Positions 38,591 through 45,897 of a DNA stretch of 64,000 bases are shown here, piece after piece. The position numbers were made by a program, and so were the translations under genes. Position 1 is the stretch's first letter. Each line of letters opens with the position of its first letter. The stretch is from positions 1-64,000 of the IMG/VR virus record IMGVR_UViG_3300005253_000523; one strand, given 5' to 3'. The notes under the pieces are model-generated. The model saw only the letters and a list, made by a program, of their open reading frames with translations, was not told where the DNA came from and did not search any database. The DNA comes from a virus.

Positions 38591-39351
38591 TCAGGATAAT
38601 TTGCGTTCGCCTTTGCAAGTGCCATGACCTCAACCTGGCGCAGCCGTTCACGTGTAATGTTCATGGCCTCGCCGCAGGCGTCGAGGGTCAGGCCATCGGG
38701 ATTGGCGTCGGCGATGTCCAATACACATGATCGATCAGGTTTCATCTCGTGCGGTTCGATGCTCGGATCGTGAATCTTGATGATCCCATCCTTGTCGCCA
38801 GGATCCAGATATAAATTTTTGCTACAGCCGACATATGGACACGGTCGGGGGACGTTCGCGCAGCCGGCGCGAGTAGCCGGCATGTTCGGAAACTCTTCGT
38901 CGCTCGCATCCAGAATCTCGCGGATCTTCTTTTCACGCTTGGTGAGGTAACGACGAGCGATCGTGGCGCCCTTCGGGCGGCCGTTGATATCGTGCTTCAC
39001 GTTCTCGCGTAGCTTCTCGACTTCAGGATTGCTGACGTCGTCCGCACTCAGCGTGACCAGCGTGAGGTGGACGACCTTCTTCGGTTTCGGTTCCGGTTCC
39101 TGGACTGGCTTCGGCTTCGGCTTCGCTGCCTTGGTTGGCTTTGCCGTCTTCGCCTTGCGGACTGGACCCGGTGGCAGGCGCGGCCAGATCGGTTCCGGTT
39201 CGCCGATCGATTCAACTGGCTTCGGTTCTGGATTCGGCCGGGCAGGTTGTTCCGCCCGGCCTACTGAGGGCGGGTGAGACGCCACCCCTCCGCGTGCAGT
39301 CGTCTGAGTGCCTGGCAGACCATCGTCTGCGCACGTGTCGATGGGTTGCAT
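38587..39351 (-). CDS. Sigma-70 region-4-like DNA-binding protein
   Basis: 254 residues from ATG 39351 (GTG 39285 is a possible later start). Residues about 35-95 are Pro/Lys-rich. From about 165: RPCPYVGCSKNLYLDPGDKD, SCVLDIADANPDGLTLDACG and EAMNITRERLRQVEVMALAK. The end is a sigma region 4.2-type helix-turn-helix (LTLDACGEAMNITRERLRQVE). The preceding CPYVxC block is a pattern I recall from similar sigma-like DNA-binding proteins of phages and deltaproteobacteria. It lacks region 2, so it is not a full sigma factor; a transcription regulator is likely. Confidence 0.75.
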   Translation of the reverse strand: MQPIDTCADDGLPGTQTTARGGVASHPPSVGRAEQPARPNPEPKPVESIGEPEPIWPRLPPGPVRKAKTAKPTKAAKPKPKPVQEPEPKPKKVVHLTLVTLSADDVSNPEVEKLRENVKHDINGRPKGATIARRYLTKREKKIREILDASDEEFPNMPATRAGCANVPRPCPYVGCSKNLYLDPGDKDGIIKIHDPSIEPHEMKPDRSCVLDIADANPDGLTLDACGEAMNITRERLRQVEVMALAKANANYPD

Positions 39352-39524
39352 TTACCCAATCCGTCCGCATCGAGTGACGTCATGAACGCAGTGGCGGTGA
39401 TGTGGCCAGAGCAGTAACCATCGACCAGCTCGCCCAGTTCGTTGAGATCGGCCTCGCGAATCGCAACAGATCCGCCGAGCTTCGTCCCGCTGGTAGTGAG
39501 CGCCTTCTGTAACAACGTCGACAT
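39261..39524 (-). CDS. Hypothetical protein
   Basis: 87 residues from ATG 39524: STLLQKALTTSGTKLGGSVA, ADLNELGELVDGYCSGHITA and AQTMVCQALRRLHAEGW. Helical. It overlaps the sigma-like gene by about 90 bases if that gene starts at 39351. Confidence 0.6.
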   Translation of the reverse strand: MSTLLQKALTTSGTKLGGSVAIREADLNELGELVDGYCSGHITATAFMTSLDADGLGKCNPSTRAQTMVCQALRRLHAEGWRLTRPQ

Positions 39525-39655
39525 GGCCCCAGTCTGGCATCGCGGAACACCACCGCCATAGAAAAATGCGGCGGGAGGTCGTATCCTCCTGGCCAGCTTC
39601 CCACGCTCGCTAAAACATGGCCCGGCAGCGTCGCAGGACCAGTATAGCTCGGCCG
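39525..39655 (-). other. Short spacer without a clear gene
   Basis: About 130 bases between the 39524 start and the stop at 39656. No ORF with a start and ribosome site on either strand, and no operator motif. Confidence 0.5.
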
Positions 39656-39757
39656 CTACTTGAACGGACAACGCTCGCCTATGCGCCGGTAATGACCGTG
39701 GTATCGGCCGCGACGTGGGCACGACGGGACGAATGGGTGGCGGCGTTTGCGTTTCAT
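39656..39757 (-). CDS. Very small basic protein
   Basis: 33 residues: MKRKRRHPFVPSCPRRGRYH, then GHYRRIGERCPFK. The ATG overlaps the stop above (ATGA). Short and very basic; real because of the coupling, but weak otherwise. Confidence 0.45.
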   Translation of the reverse strand: MKRKRRHPFVPSCPRRGRYHGHYRRIGERCPFK

Positions 39758-39921
39758 CGCTCGTCGCGGCCGACCTGGATAGTACGACGCTCTGCAGTCG
39801 TGTACTTGCGTGTACCCAGGCGGGCGATCGGTGGATCGTAACTGCCGTGATGCGATTTCCACGGCTTGCACATCAAACAGCCGCGCCGCTGGTGCTTTGG
39901 TCGTTTCCGTTTGTGATTCAT
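39754..39921 (-). CDS. Very small basic 'CLMCKPWK' protein
   Basis: 55 residues from ATG 39921 (ATGA with the gene above). MNHKRKRPKHQRRGCLMCKP, then a GTRKYTTAERRTIQ tail. A basic N-terminus followed by GCLMCKPWK recurs in small phage and plasmid proteins; one CxxC may bind zinc. Too short for standard cutoffs. Confidence 0.65.
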   Translation of the reverse strand: MNHKRKRPKHQRRGCLMCKPWKSHHGSYDPPIARLGTRKYTTAERRTIQVGRDER

Positions 39922-40253
39922 CTATTCGCCGTCGCCAGGATACCGCGATCAAGGTACTGCACAACCACGTCATCCAGCAACACGTCGATGTCCTCCATCG
40001 ATGCGCGTGGCTCGGAGAGCTGGATGCAGTTGAGCCAGTGACCACAGATGCGGCGGACCTCATCCTCTTCCATCGGCGGATCAGCCATGAACTCGCGCAC
40101 CGCCGCGACCATACCCTCGCTAATACCAGGGTATCGAAACACGCTCAGGAAGCGCCAACGAACCACACCGTCTCGAAAGACGACCACGCCGACGTTCAGG
40201 CGTTCGTCGGCAATAGCATCCGGCACCAATCGCAGGACCGCGTAGAACGTCAT
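39918..40253 (-). CDS. DUF3037-like protein
   Basis: 111 residues: MTFYAVLRLVPDAIADERLN, VGVVVFRDGVVRWRF is the typical DUF3037 start (YxxxRYVPDxxxxExxNVGVVVF). The rest is helical (GMVAAVREFMADPPMEEDEV). Function unknown. Confidence 0.75.
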   Translation of the reverse strand: MTFYAVLRLVPDAIADERLNVGVVVFRDGVVRWRFLSVFRYPGISEGMVAAVREFMADPPMEEDEVRRICGHWLNCIQLSEPRASMEDIDVLLDDVVVQYLDRGILATANR

Positions 40254-40564
40254 CCCTCGCCGCTCCCGTCTCCATCATCCTTCGCGGTTCCGATCGCGAC
40301 CTCGTCGTACAAGATATCCATCGCCTGATCGAAGGCAGCGGATGCCGATGCCTGCGGATCGGAAACGCACAAGCCACCAGTCTCAACGTACACGCCCGGT
40401 GGATCGTCGGGATGTGGTGACCGATCGGGGTTGTAGCTGATCAAACACTCCCAGCCCTTGATCGTGCGACTGCTACCTTCGAGCTTCAGCTCAGCGCGCT
40501 GGTACGTGACCGCGATCTCTCCCTCGAACTCGCGGCCGTCGAGGTTGGTGACGTGTAGTCTCAT
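40250..40564 (-). CDS. Hypothetical protein
   Basis: 104 residues from ATG 40564: MRLHVTNLDGREFEGEIAVT, TIKGWECLISYNPDRSPHPD and AAFDQAMDILYDEVA. ATGA-coupled at both ends. Not recognised. Confidence 0.65.
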   Translation of the reverse strand: MRLHVTNLDGREFEGEIAVTYQRAELKLEGSSRTIKGWECLISYNPDRSPHPDDPPGVYVETGGLCVSDPQASASAAFDQAMDILYDEVAIGTAKDDGDGSGEG

Positions 40565-40812
40565 CGCCAGCGGAACTCGGGGCGATGACCTGGCTTCGGA
40601 ATCGTGATTGGTAGGTTGGGAAAACGGCCAGGGTCTTTCGACGACAGATCCAGCCATCCAGTGATGCTGACGTTGTCATTTCCGGGCGGGAGCTTCACGA
40701 CACGGCATGGACCCACCTCGAACGAAGTGACCCCCCTCGGTGCGGCCTTGGCCTTGGCATTTCGAGCAGACCACCAGGCGGCCAGTGCAGCGAATAGGGT
40801 TCGGCGCTTCAT
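40561..40812 (-). CDS. Predicted exported small protein
   Basis: 83 residues from ATG 40812. MKRRTLFAALAAWWSARNAK then AKAAP is a positively charged start with a hydrophobic core and an AxA-like cleavage site, so a signal peptide is likely. The mature part (ITGWLDLSSKDPGRFPNL) is short. Shares the first 15 coding bases with the next gene. Confidence 0.6.
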   Translation of the reverse strand: MKRRTLFAALAAWWSARNAKAKAAPRGVTSFEVGPCRVVKLPPGNDNVSITGWLDLSSKDPGRFPNLPITIPKPGHRPEFRWR

Positions 40813-41228
40813 GCCCACGTCATATCCGGTGGGCGTCCTGCCTGGATCATGCTCCAGAAAAACTTCGCAGATGGATCGACGTTCTCAAATCGAATGTCCT
40901 TGACACTTCCGTTGGCCGGCAGCTCCACACTCCAGGCAGGATCGGATCCGTTGTAGACATTCACCGCCAAAGGCCACGACGGTCCGATGAGTCTCATTTG
41001 TCCATCCAATGCCATCGCGGCCCAGAAGTGACGAGCACATCGCGATGTCACACCAGCACGGCGAACGACACGGCCATCTTTCAATACCATGGCTAGCTCG
41101 GATCCATCGTCGTCGTAGAACGTGATCACGAAGTCAACGATGTGCAGATCGCCAGCGTGGGCAGATCGCAAGGCCAGTGCACCGACCGGGGCTAGTGCTG
41201 CAACCTGGATTATGGTTCGGCGCTTCAT
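40809..41228 (-). CDS. Predicted exported protein
   Basis: 139 residues. MKRRTIIQVAALAPVGALAL then RSAHAG gives a twin-arginine-like signal peptide with cleavage near AHA-G. The mature part HIVDFVITFYDDDGSELAMV, SRCARHFWAAMALDG and FFWSMIQAGRPPDM is unknown. Exported phage proteins can change the cell surface or block superinfection. Paralogue-like to the gene at 40561 only at the N-terminus. Confidence 0.65.
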   Translation of the reverse strand: MKRRTIIQVAALAPVGALALRSAHAGDLHIVDFVITFYDDDGSELAMVLKDGRVVRRAGVTSRCARHFWAAMALDGQMRLIGPSWPLAVNVYNGSDPAWSVELPANGSVKDIRFENVDPSAKFFWSMIQAGRPPDMTWA

Positions 41229-41407
41229 GTCGCTACCTCGACGTCCTCGGGTCGTAGCGCGGCCAGCGTCGCTCTCACATCCCGTTTGACCATCCGAAGC
41301 ACCATCGCTTCCTGTGCTGGCCTCGGACTAACGTCTCCGTTCGGTGTGGTCCCGTGTTGGTAGACCTCTTTGATCAAACGTTCGACGACTTTATTTGGAA
41401 AGGTCAT
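41225..41407 (-). CDS. Small protein
   Basis: 60 residues from ATG 41407: MTFPNKVVERLIKEVYQHGT, then RPAQEAMVLRMVKRDVRATL. Helical, ATGA-coupled. Not recognised. Confidence 0.6.
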   Translation of the reverse strand: MTFPNKVVERLIKEVYQHGTTPNGDVSPRPAQEAMVLRMVKRDVRATLAALRPEDVEVAT

Positions 41408-41637
41408 CGGCCAGATTCTCTCAATGCCGATCGGATCTTCGTGATTGTGTCGGAGAGAGGTTGCGTGTCGAGCGGCTTGAACTTCGGTGATCGGCCGGCG
41501 TGGTTCCAGAGCCAGTGAAAGAAAACTCGCACGCGCAGGTACGGCGGTCGCATCGCGTGCCGGCAGTACTTGCAACGGACCCCGCACAGATCATCCGTCA
41601 TGCGCACGGCGCGTGCGATCAGTTCAGCCTGCGTCAT
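41404..41637 (-). CDS. Small CxxC protein
   Basis: 77 residues from ATG 41637: ELIARAVRMTDDLCGVRCKY, then CRHAMRPPYLRVRVFFHWLW. Cys pattern C-x3-C-x2-C could bind metal. Not recognised. Confidence 0.6.
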   Translation of the reverse strand: MTQAELIARAVRMTDDLCGVRCKYCRHAMRPPYLRVRVFFHWLWNHAGRSPKFKPLDTQPLSDTITKIRSALRESGR

Positions 41638-42368
41638 CCCGTTGCCTCCTTCGGATTGTAATCGAACGCGACGCCACGACGTTCGCGGTTGTGCAGGACG
41701 GCCTCGACGTACTTGCCGACCGCCTCGGGAACCGTTTTGCATTCGCGGTGCAGGCCATAGATGGCGTCGTCGCCACAGTCCCAGGAGTTCTCACCCTTGC
41801 CAGGGAACTGTGGAGCCTTGCCACCTCTCGGGATTTCAACCTCACACATCGATCTTCGATCGGCGAACCAGCGCGGTCGCTTCCAGATGCCGGTGTACAT
41901 CTCGACCGTGCCGGGATAGCTGCGCTCGGGAAGCGGCAGGAGAACATCGACGACGCGCTCGTCTTCCTTCCAGTGCTTCACCTTCCCGAGTAGCACGTCG
42001 AGGAAGTGAAACGATCCATCGCGCCAGCGCGGTCGTTGGTTGTTCCAGCAATCCGGATCGGCCCACACACGCCACCACAACGTCCAGTCGTGTATCGACA
42101 AACTGAGATCGCGCTTGTCCTTCTTGTAGGAGCCCGGATATCCGAGCGAAACGTACAGGGCGAAGAACGGCAGACCAATCGAGAAGCCGTAGCCGCTCTC
42201 CTCGTCATGCCCGATCGAAAACTTGCAACGCAGTCGCGGCGAGAACACCCACTGCCATGCGAGGTTCCATCCGGAGTCCTTGCCGAAGTGCCACCAGGCT
42301 CGACCGTTGAAAGGAACGCGGCGACGTCGCTTGTCGTCTTCGCTCAGGTTCTGCCAGTGGAAGTGCAT
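41634..42368 (-). CDS. Hypothetical Trp-rich protein
   Basis: 244 residues from ATG 42368: FNGRAWWHFGKDSGWNLAWQ, SGYGFSIGLPFFALYVSLGY, LSLSIHDWTLWWRVWADPDC and GSFHFLDVLLGK. Aromatic-rich beta protein, probably a compact barrel. I do not recognise the family. Confidence 0.7.
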   Translation of the reverse strand: MHFHWQNLSEDDKRRRRVPFNGRAWWHFGKDSGWNLAWQWVFSPRLRCKFSIGHDEESGYGFSIGLPFFALYVSLGYPGSYKKDKRDLSLSIHDWTLWWRVWADPDCWNNQRPRWRDGSFHFLDVLLGKVKHWKEDERVVDVLLPLPERSYPGTVEMYTGIWKRPRWFADRRSMCEVEIPRGGKAPQFPGKGENSWDCGDDAIYGLHRECKTVPEAVGKYVEAVLHNRERRGVAFDYNPKEATG

Positions 42369-42372
42369 CGTC

Positions 42373-42594
42373 CTATCGCTTCGGGCAGTCGATTGCGTGT
42401 TGTTTCGGGATTGCAATCTCGCGTCGGCTCCCGTCCAAATCGATCATCGCCGTCGTGTATCCGCCACCGGCGTCGATGTGGCAACGCATGCATGATGGAT
42501 CGACGATCGAGAAGCTGTCGATCACCATCTCACCGCGCTCGTCGTAGTGACCGGCGGCACCGATACCCATGCCGAGTTTCTCTGGTTCGTTCAT
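42373..42594 (-). CDS. Hypothetical protein
   Basis: 73 residues: GMGIGAAGHYDERGEMVIDS, CMRCHIDAGGGYTTAMIDLD. The CxxCH resembles a c-type haem site but there is no signal peptide, so haem attachment is unlikely. Confidence 0.6.
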   Translation of the reverse strand: MNEPEKLGMGIGAAGHYDERGEMVIDSFSIVDPSCMRCHIDAGGGYTTAMIDLDGSRREIAIPKQHAIDCPKR

Positions 42595-42800
42595 CGGCGG
42601 CGTGCGATCTTCTTGGCGGCATCGCGTGCGCGGTTGCGATGGTCGCGGGTCGCGGCGCGGATTTTTCCATCCGCCATCGCAGTCAGGCGCGAGACGCGAT
42701 TGAGTTCCAGTACCTCGCCATGCTCGCGCGGACTCAGCGGAACCGCCTCCTCGTCGTCGAAGGAAGCCATCGTGTCAACGTGTCCGGTGTCCGGGCTCAT
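42591..42800 (-). CDS. Hypothetical protein
   Basis: 69 residues from ATG 42800 (a TTG 6 bases upstream is unlikely). SFDDEEAVPLSPREHGEVLE, then basic RAATRDHRNRARDAAKKIAR. Not recognised. First gene of its block. Confidence 0.55.
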   Translation of the reverse strand: MSPDTGHVDTMASFDDEEAVPLSPREHGEVLELNRVSRLTAMADGKIRAATRDHRNRARDAAKKIARRR

Positions 42801-43250
42801 GGTCAAACCGTAGCATCACTCCTCGTTAGAATGCGCAAAACATAAAGTCGCCCAATCAATTCGGGCAGGTACGTCGCTCTGCAGAACTCTCAAACTCCTC
42901 GGCCCCGCACTACCGCGATTGTACTAAGGCGGGTGAGTACCCGACCACGGTGTCACCACCGGCCGGGAAGGGTGCCGCCGCACGGGCTGCCAGCGCTGGC
43001 CACCGACTGCATCGCCCACCAACCGCAACAGCGGGATCAGGACGAGGACAACGACGGGAAGCAAGGATCGACCCTAGCACCACATTGAGAGCACCGCAGC
43101 AAGAGGAAACGTCGGGGTTCCGGGCGGTACAACGGGACTGCCGTAGTTCGCAGAAACCGTCGTTTCGCGCAGATGGACTGTACCGGGCCAGCCCTCAATC
43201 GAGCCGGCAAAACAGGAACGGCGCCACGTGGAACATGTTACATTAACAGT
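42801..43250. other. Intergenic region with an operator-like palindrome
   Basis: About 450 bases without a convincing gene. It contains GTACTAAGGCGGGTGAGTAC (42921-42940), a variant of the phage operator with perfect GTACT/AGTAC arms, over a minus-strand TACAAT (42918-42923). The leader to the 42800 gene would be about 115 nt. A 45-codon hydrophobic minus ORF starting TTG near 43063 ends exactly in the operator but has no ribosome site. Confidence 0.5.
42918..42946 (-). promoter_or_regulatory. Operator-like site with a weak promoter
   Basis: TACAAT -10 (42918-42923) with the operator variant in the spacer (42921-42940); the -35 (around 42941-42946, GGTCGG) is poor. Possibly a repressor site with little promoter activity. 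Confidence 0.4.
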
Positions 43251-43598
43251 GTGAAAGCAGGAAATCACAGGCTCTGCACCAGGTGCCAGGTGAACTGGCA
43301 TTCGAGGCAGGCCTGGTGCGTCGATTGCCAACGGTCCTACGGGGCAGCGTACATGAGGACCTGGCGCAAGACCCATCGGCTGAAGGGCGATGCCAGACGA
43401 AAGATGAACGCGCGATCCTATGCGCACGTGTACCTGTCTCGCGGCAAACTGAGCCGGGAGAACTGCGTGGACTGCAGATCGCCCAAATCCCAAATGCACC
43501 ACGCCGATTACAGCAAGCCGCTGGAGGTCACCTGGATCTGCCGACCGTGCCACCTCGCTCGTCACGGGATAGCTGAGCGGACGAATCATCCGGCCTGA
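43251..43598 (+). CDS. HNH-like zinc protein, leaderless
   Basis: 115 residues from GTG 43251, 6 nt after a TACATT box. Four CxxC pairs: CTRCQ, CVDCQ, CVDCRSPKSQMHHADYSKPL and CRPCHLARHG. The HHADYSKPLxVTWICRPCHxxxH end matches small phage HNH-type or zinc-ribbon proteins encoded near replication or packaging genes. Could nick DNA, but the full HNH catalytic triad is not certain. Confidence 0.65.
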   Translation: MKAGNHRLCTRCQVNWHSRQAWCVDCQRSYGAAYMRTWRKTHRLKGDARRKMNARSYAHVYLSRGKLSRENCVDCRSPKSQMHHADYSKPLEVTWICRPCHLARHGIAERTNHPA

Positions 43599-43689
43599 AA
43601 CAATCGCAGAGCCACTGGAGCGCCGCAGCGGAATATTTTTGGGAATAATTCGGCGGATCCCAGTGGGATTCACTGAGGCTCAACGGGAT

Positions 43690-44124
43690 TCAACCGTGAA
43701 ACGGCATGCCGGCGCTCGGTGTCTTCGTCACCGGAGGGTTCGGCGGGCCGGTGTTGGGCGGAGTCCCAGGCGCCTCGGGCGGCAACGGGGGGCCGGTGTT
43801 CGGGGGCGGCTGCTCCGATCTGCGCGCGGCAAGGGCCTTGTTGGTCGCCTCTTCCAGTCTCCACGTGGCCATCCCAGTGTCCGATGGCGGGTCCACCAGA
43901 TGACGCCAGAGATGCAACGGCGGCGCATCGAGATCGACGCCGGCAAGGAGGTGCTCGGCCAGCTCCTCGACATCCGTCTTCAACAGCCAGCGGCGGACGG
44001 CTTGGCGCTGTTCCTCGGTGTGCGGCTGGTACGGAATCGGTCGCTCGGAACCGGCGGGGGCGGGTGTCTCTAACTCCCCGGGCGGGGGCGGTGGTTCCGG
44101 CCAGCGGTTCGTCGGAAAGATCAT
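43690..44124 (-). CDS. Pro-rich protein, paralogue 1 of 3
   Basis: 144 residues. The core RRWLLKTDVEELAEHLLAGV then DLDAPPLHLWRHLVDPP is shared with the next two genes. N- and C-terminal extensions are Pro/Thr-rich (PEPPPPPGELETPAPAG, PGTPPNTGPPNPP). Function unknown. Confidence 0.6.
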   Translation of the reverse strand: MIFPTNRWPEPPPPPGELETPAPAGSERPIPYQPHTEEQRQAVRRWLLKTDVEELAEHLLAGVDLDAPPLHLWRHLVDPPSDTGMATWRLEEATNKALAARRSEQPPPNTGPPLPPEAPGTPPNTGPPNPPVTKTPSAGMPFHG

Positions 44125-44387
44125 CCCTGCACTCCCGTGACCGTCTCTTCCAGTTCCTTGAGACGTCGCGCAGCCATCAACCCAGGTGGATCGATCGCGG
44201 ACGTCCCGCCTCGTGGTAGCACGCAGAACAGCTCAGGCGGTGGGTGGTCGAGATCCACGCCGGCAATGACGTGATCGGCGAGGTCCTCGACGTCGGTGCG
44301 CAGGATCCATCGGCGAATCGCATCGCGCTCGTGTTTCGGATCCGGGCGGTAGCCCATCGGACGAGGGCGGCCGGTCGGTTTCACCAT
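44121..44387 (-). CDS. Small protein, paralogue 2 of 3
   Basis: 88 residues, ATGA-coupled. Core: RRWILRTDVEDLADHVIAGV then DLDHPPPELF. Followed by a helix with LMAARRLKELEETV. Unknown function. Confidence 0.6.
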   Translation of the reverse strand: MVKPTGRPRPMGYRPDPKHERDAIRRWILRTDVEDLADHVIAGVDLDHPPPELFCVLPRGGTSAIDPPGLMAARRLKELEETVTGVQG

Positions 44388-44390
44388 GAT

Positions 44391-44591
44391 TCAAACACCA
44401 CGCACATAGGTCGCCCCGTACGGCAGCGGTGACACCAGATCCATCGGCGGCCGGTCGAGGTCAACGCCATCAAGCACGAGATCGGCGAGGTCCTCGACAT
44501 CCGTGCGGAGAATCCAGCGGCGGATGGCGTCGGGATCGTACCTCGGATCTGTCTTGTACCAGATCAGCCGCCCGGCCCCCGCGATACTCAT
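44391..44591 (-). CDS. Small protein, paralogue 3 of 3
   Basis: 66 residues from ATG 44591. Core: RRWILRTDVEDLADLVLDGV then DLDRPPMDLVSPLPYGATYV. The three paralogues lie head to tail within 900 bases, so they arose by tandem duplication. Confidence 0.6.
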   Translation of the reverse strand: MSIAGAGRLIWYKTDPRYDPDAIRRWILRTDVEDLADLVLDGVDLDRPPMDLVSPLPYGATYVRGV

Positions 44592-44635
44592 GCGGGGATT
44601 GTACACGGGAGCCGGTCTCGGAACGCGCCAACCCA

Positions 44636-45280
44636 TCAGGCTACCTGCCTCCAGATCTCGCGGTTCACGATCTGGCGGACCGTACTTCGAGCAACACCGT
44701 ATCGTCGCGCCAGCGCACCCTTCGATTCACCGGTCTGGTGAAGCCCGCGCAACTCGCGAATTTTTTCTGTGGTGAGCTTCGAACTGTGTTGAGCCTCGCC
44801 GATGCCAGTGCGATTCTGAGTCAGCACCGCCGCAACAGGATCCATGCCATCGTAAATCCGCTCGGTGATCGTGCACGCACGCACCTTCGCAATGCCTGCA
44901 CGAACCCAGCCATGGGCGGTGCGACATACACCGTCGATCTCGATGCGAATACACATCCGTCGGTTGTCGTTCTGTTCTGTCTGCGTCGCCCATCGCACGT
45001 TGCCGGGTTCATAGTTCCCGTCGTTGTCGATGCGATCGAGGCTCCATCTTCGGCCGAGGCCAGGTGGATCGCCAACGTCCTCCAAAAATTTCGAGAATTT
45101 TTTCCAGCGATCACAGACAGAGATCCCGCGGCCTCCATAGTAGTGGAAGGCCCGATTTTTCGGATTGCCACACCGCCCACGGATGGCACTCCAAACGCGG
45201 CGAACCTTACGGCGAACGGGGCTCATGGATCCAAGGCTACCTCGGCGGAAGGCCCGATCGTCAGGATCATTCTTATCCAT
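44636..45280 (-). CDS. HNH/AP2-type homing endonuclease-like protein
   Basis: 214 residues from ATG 45280 (45301 and 45226 are alternative starts). AIRGRCGNPKNRAFHYYGGR, SVCDRWKKFSKFLEDVGDPP and SLDRIDNDGNYEPGNVRWAT form the pattern of phage HNH-type proteins, in which NYEPGNVRWAT is the signature end. The C-terminus (TTEKIRELRGLHQTGESKGA, ARRYGVARSTVRQIVNREIW) is a resolvase-like helix-turn-helix. A free-standing homing endonuclease is likely. Confidence 0.75.
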   Translation of the reverse strand: MDKNDPDDRAFRRGSLGSMSPVRRKVRRVWSAIRGRCGNPKNRAFHYYGGRGISVCDRWKKFSKFLEDVGDPPGLGRRWSLDRIDNDGNYEPGNVRWATQTEQNDNRRMCIRIEIDGVCRTAHGWVRAGIAKVRACTITERIYDGMDPVAAVLTQNRTGIGEAQHSSKLTTEKIRELRGLHQTGESKGALARRYGVARSTVRQIVNREIWRQVA

Positions 45281-45301
45281 GGAATGGCGCCAACCCCCCA
45301 T

Positions 45302-45897
45302 CCTCCCCCCCAGAGCAGCGCGTCGTAAAGTGTAACCCCCCCTACCCTTTCCTATGGCAGAGTAAAACAGGGCGGTACCGATCCGGAAGCGCGGCCGGCT
45401 ACCAGGGGATCGACCGGCACCCAGACTCGCCCCGTCGCCGCCACGTGGGGGGGACGGGGCGTTCCGATCCTACGCGGGACCGGTGGGGCCACGGCGTTGA
45501 ACGATCAGCACAGCGCCTCTCCGTACACCGTGCTGGGAGAGCCGACCACTTACGGGTGGGTACGTGGTCAGGCGGGCCGGGCCATCCCCGGCAGGGCCAC
45601 GGGTGGGAGCGCCGCAGGCGTTTCACCGTACGCGAGAAAAGTTCACGCACTACTTTAACGTTACGTCTGCGCGGGACTCACGCCGATCGTTCGCGCAAGC
45701 ACGCGATAATGCACCCATGATGCCGGTCGCCGAAAGCTAGGCCGGGAAAGACGGACCCCTGGCAGGGGGCCGCGTGAGATCCTCGCACCGTTACACCGCT
45801 ACAGGATCGCGGTTCGTATCAATCCGAAACACGATCGCAGTACCTGGAACGATCCGAACCGTCCCGCATTCTAATCACTGCGATCGCAGGGCTTTAC
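45302..45897. other. Intergenic region of about 600 bases
   Basis: No supported gene on either strand. It is C/G-run rich near 45290-45345 (CCCCCC and TAACCCCCCCTACCC), and has a hairpin-prone stretch at 45740-45770 (CCCCTGGCAGGGGG). No operator motif and no tRNA fold could be found by eye. Confidence 0.4.

Noticed and set aside
42373-42594. Cytochrome-c-like CxxCH
   Set aside because: No signal peptide and no other haem-protein features, so more likely a metal or chance motif.
42940-43070. Hydrophobic 45-codon minus ORF
   Set aside because: TTG start without ribosome site and ending in the operator; composition could be chance in GC-rich DNA.
45700-45890. Possible tRNA near GGTTCGTATCAATCC
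   Set aside because: The bases around the T-loop-like sequence do not pair as a T stem, and no acceptor or anticodon arm could be drawn.
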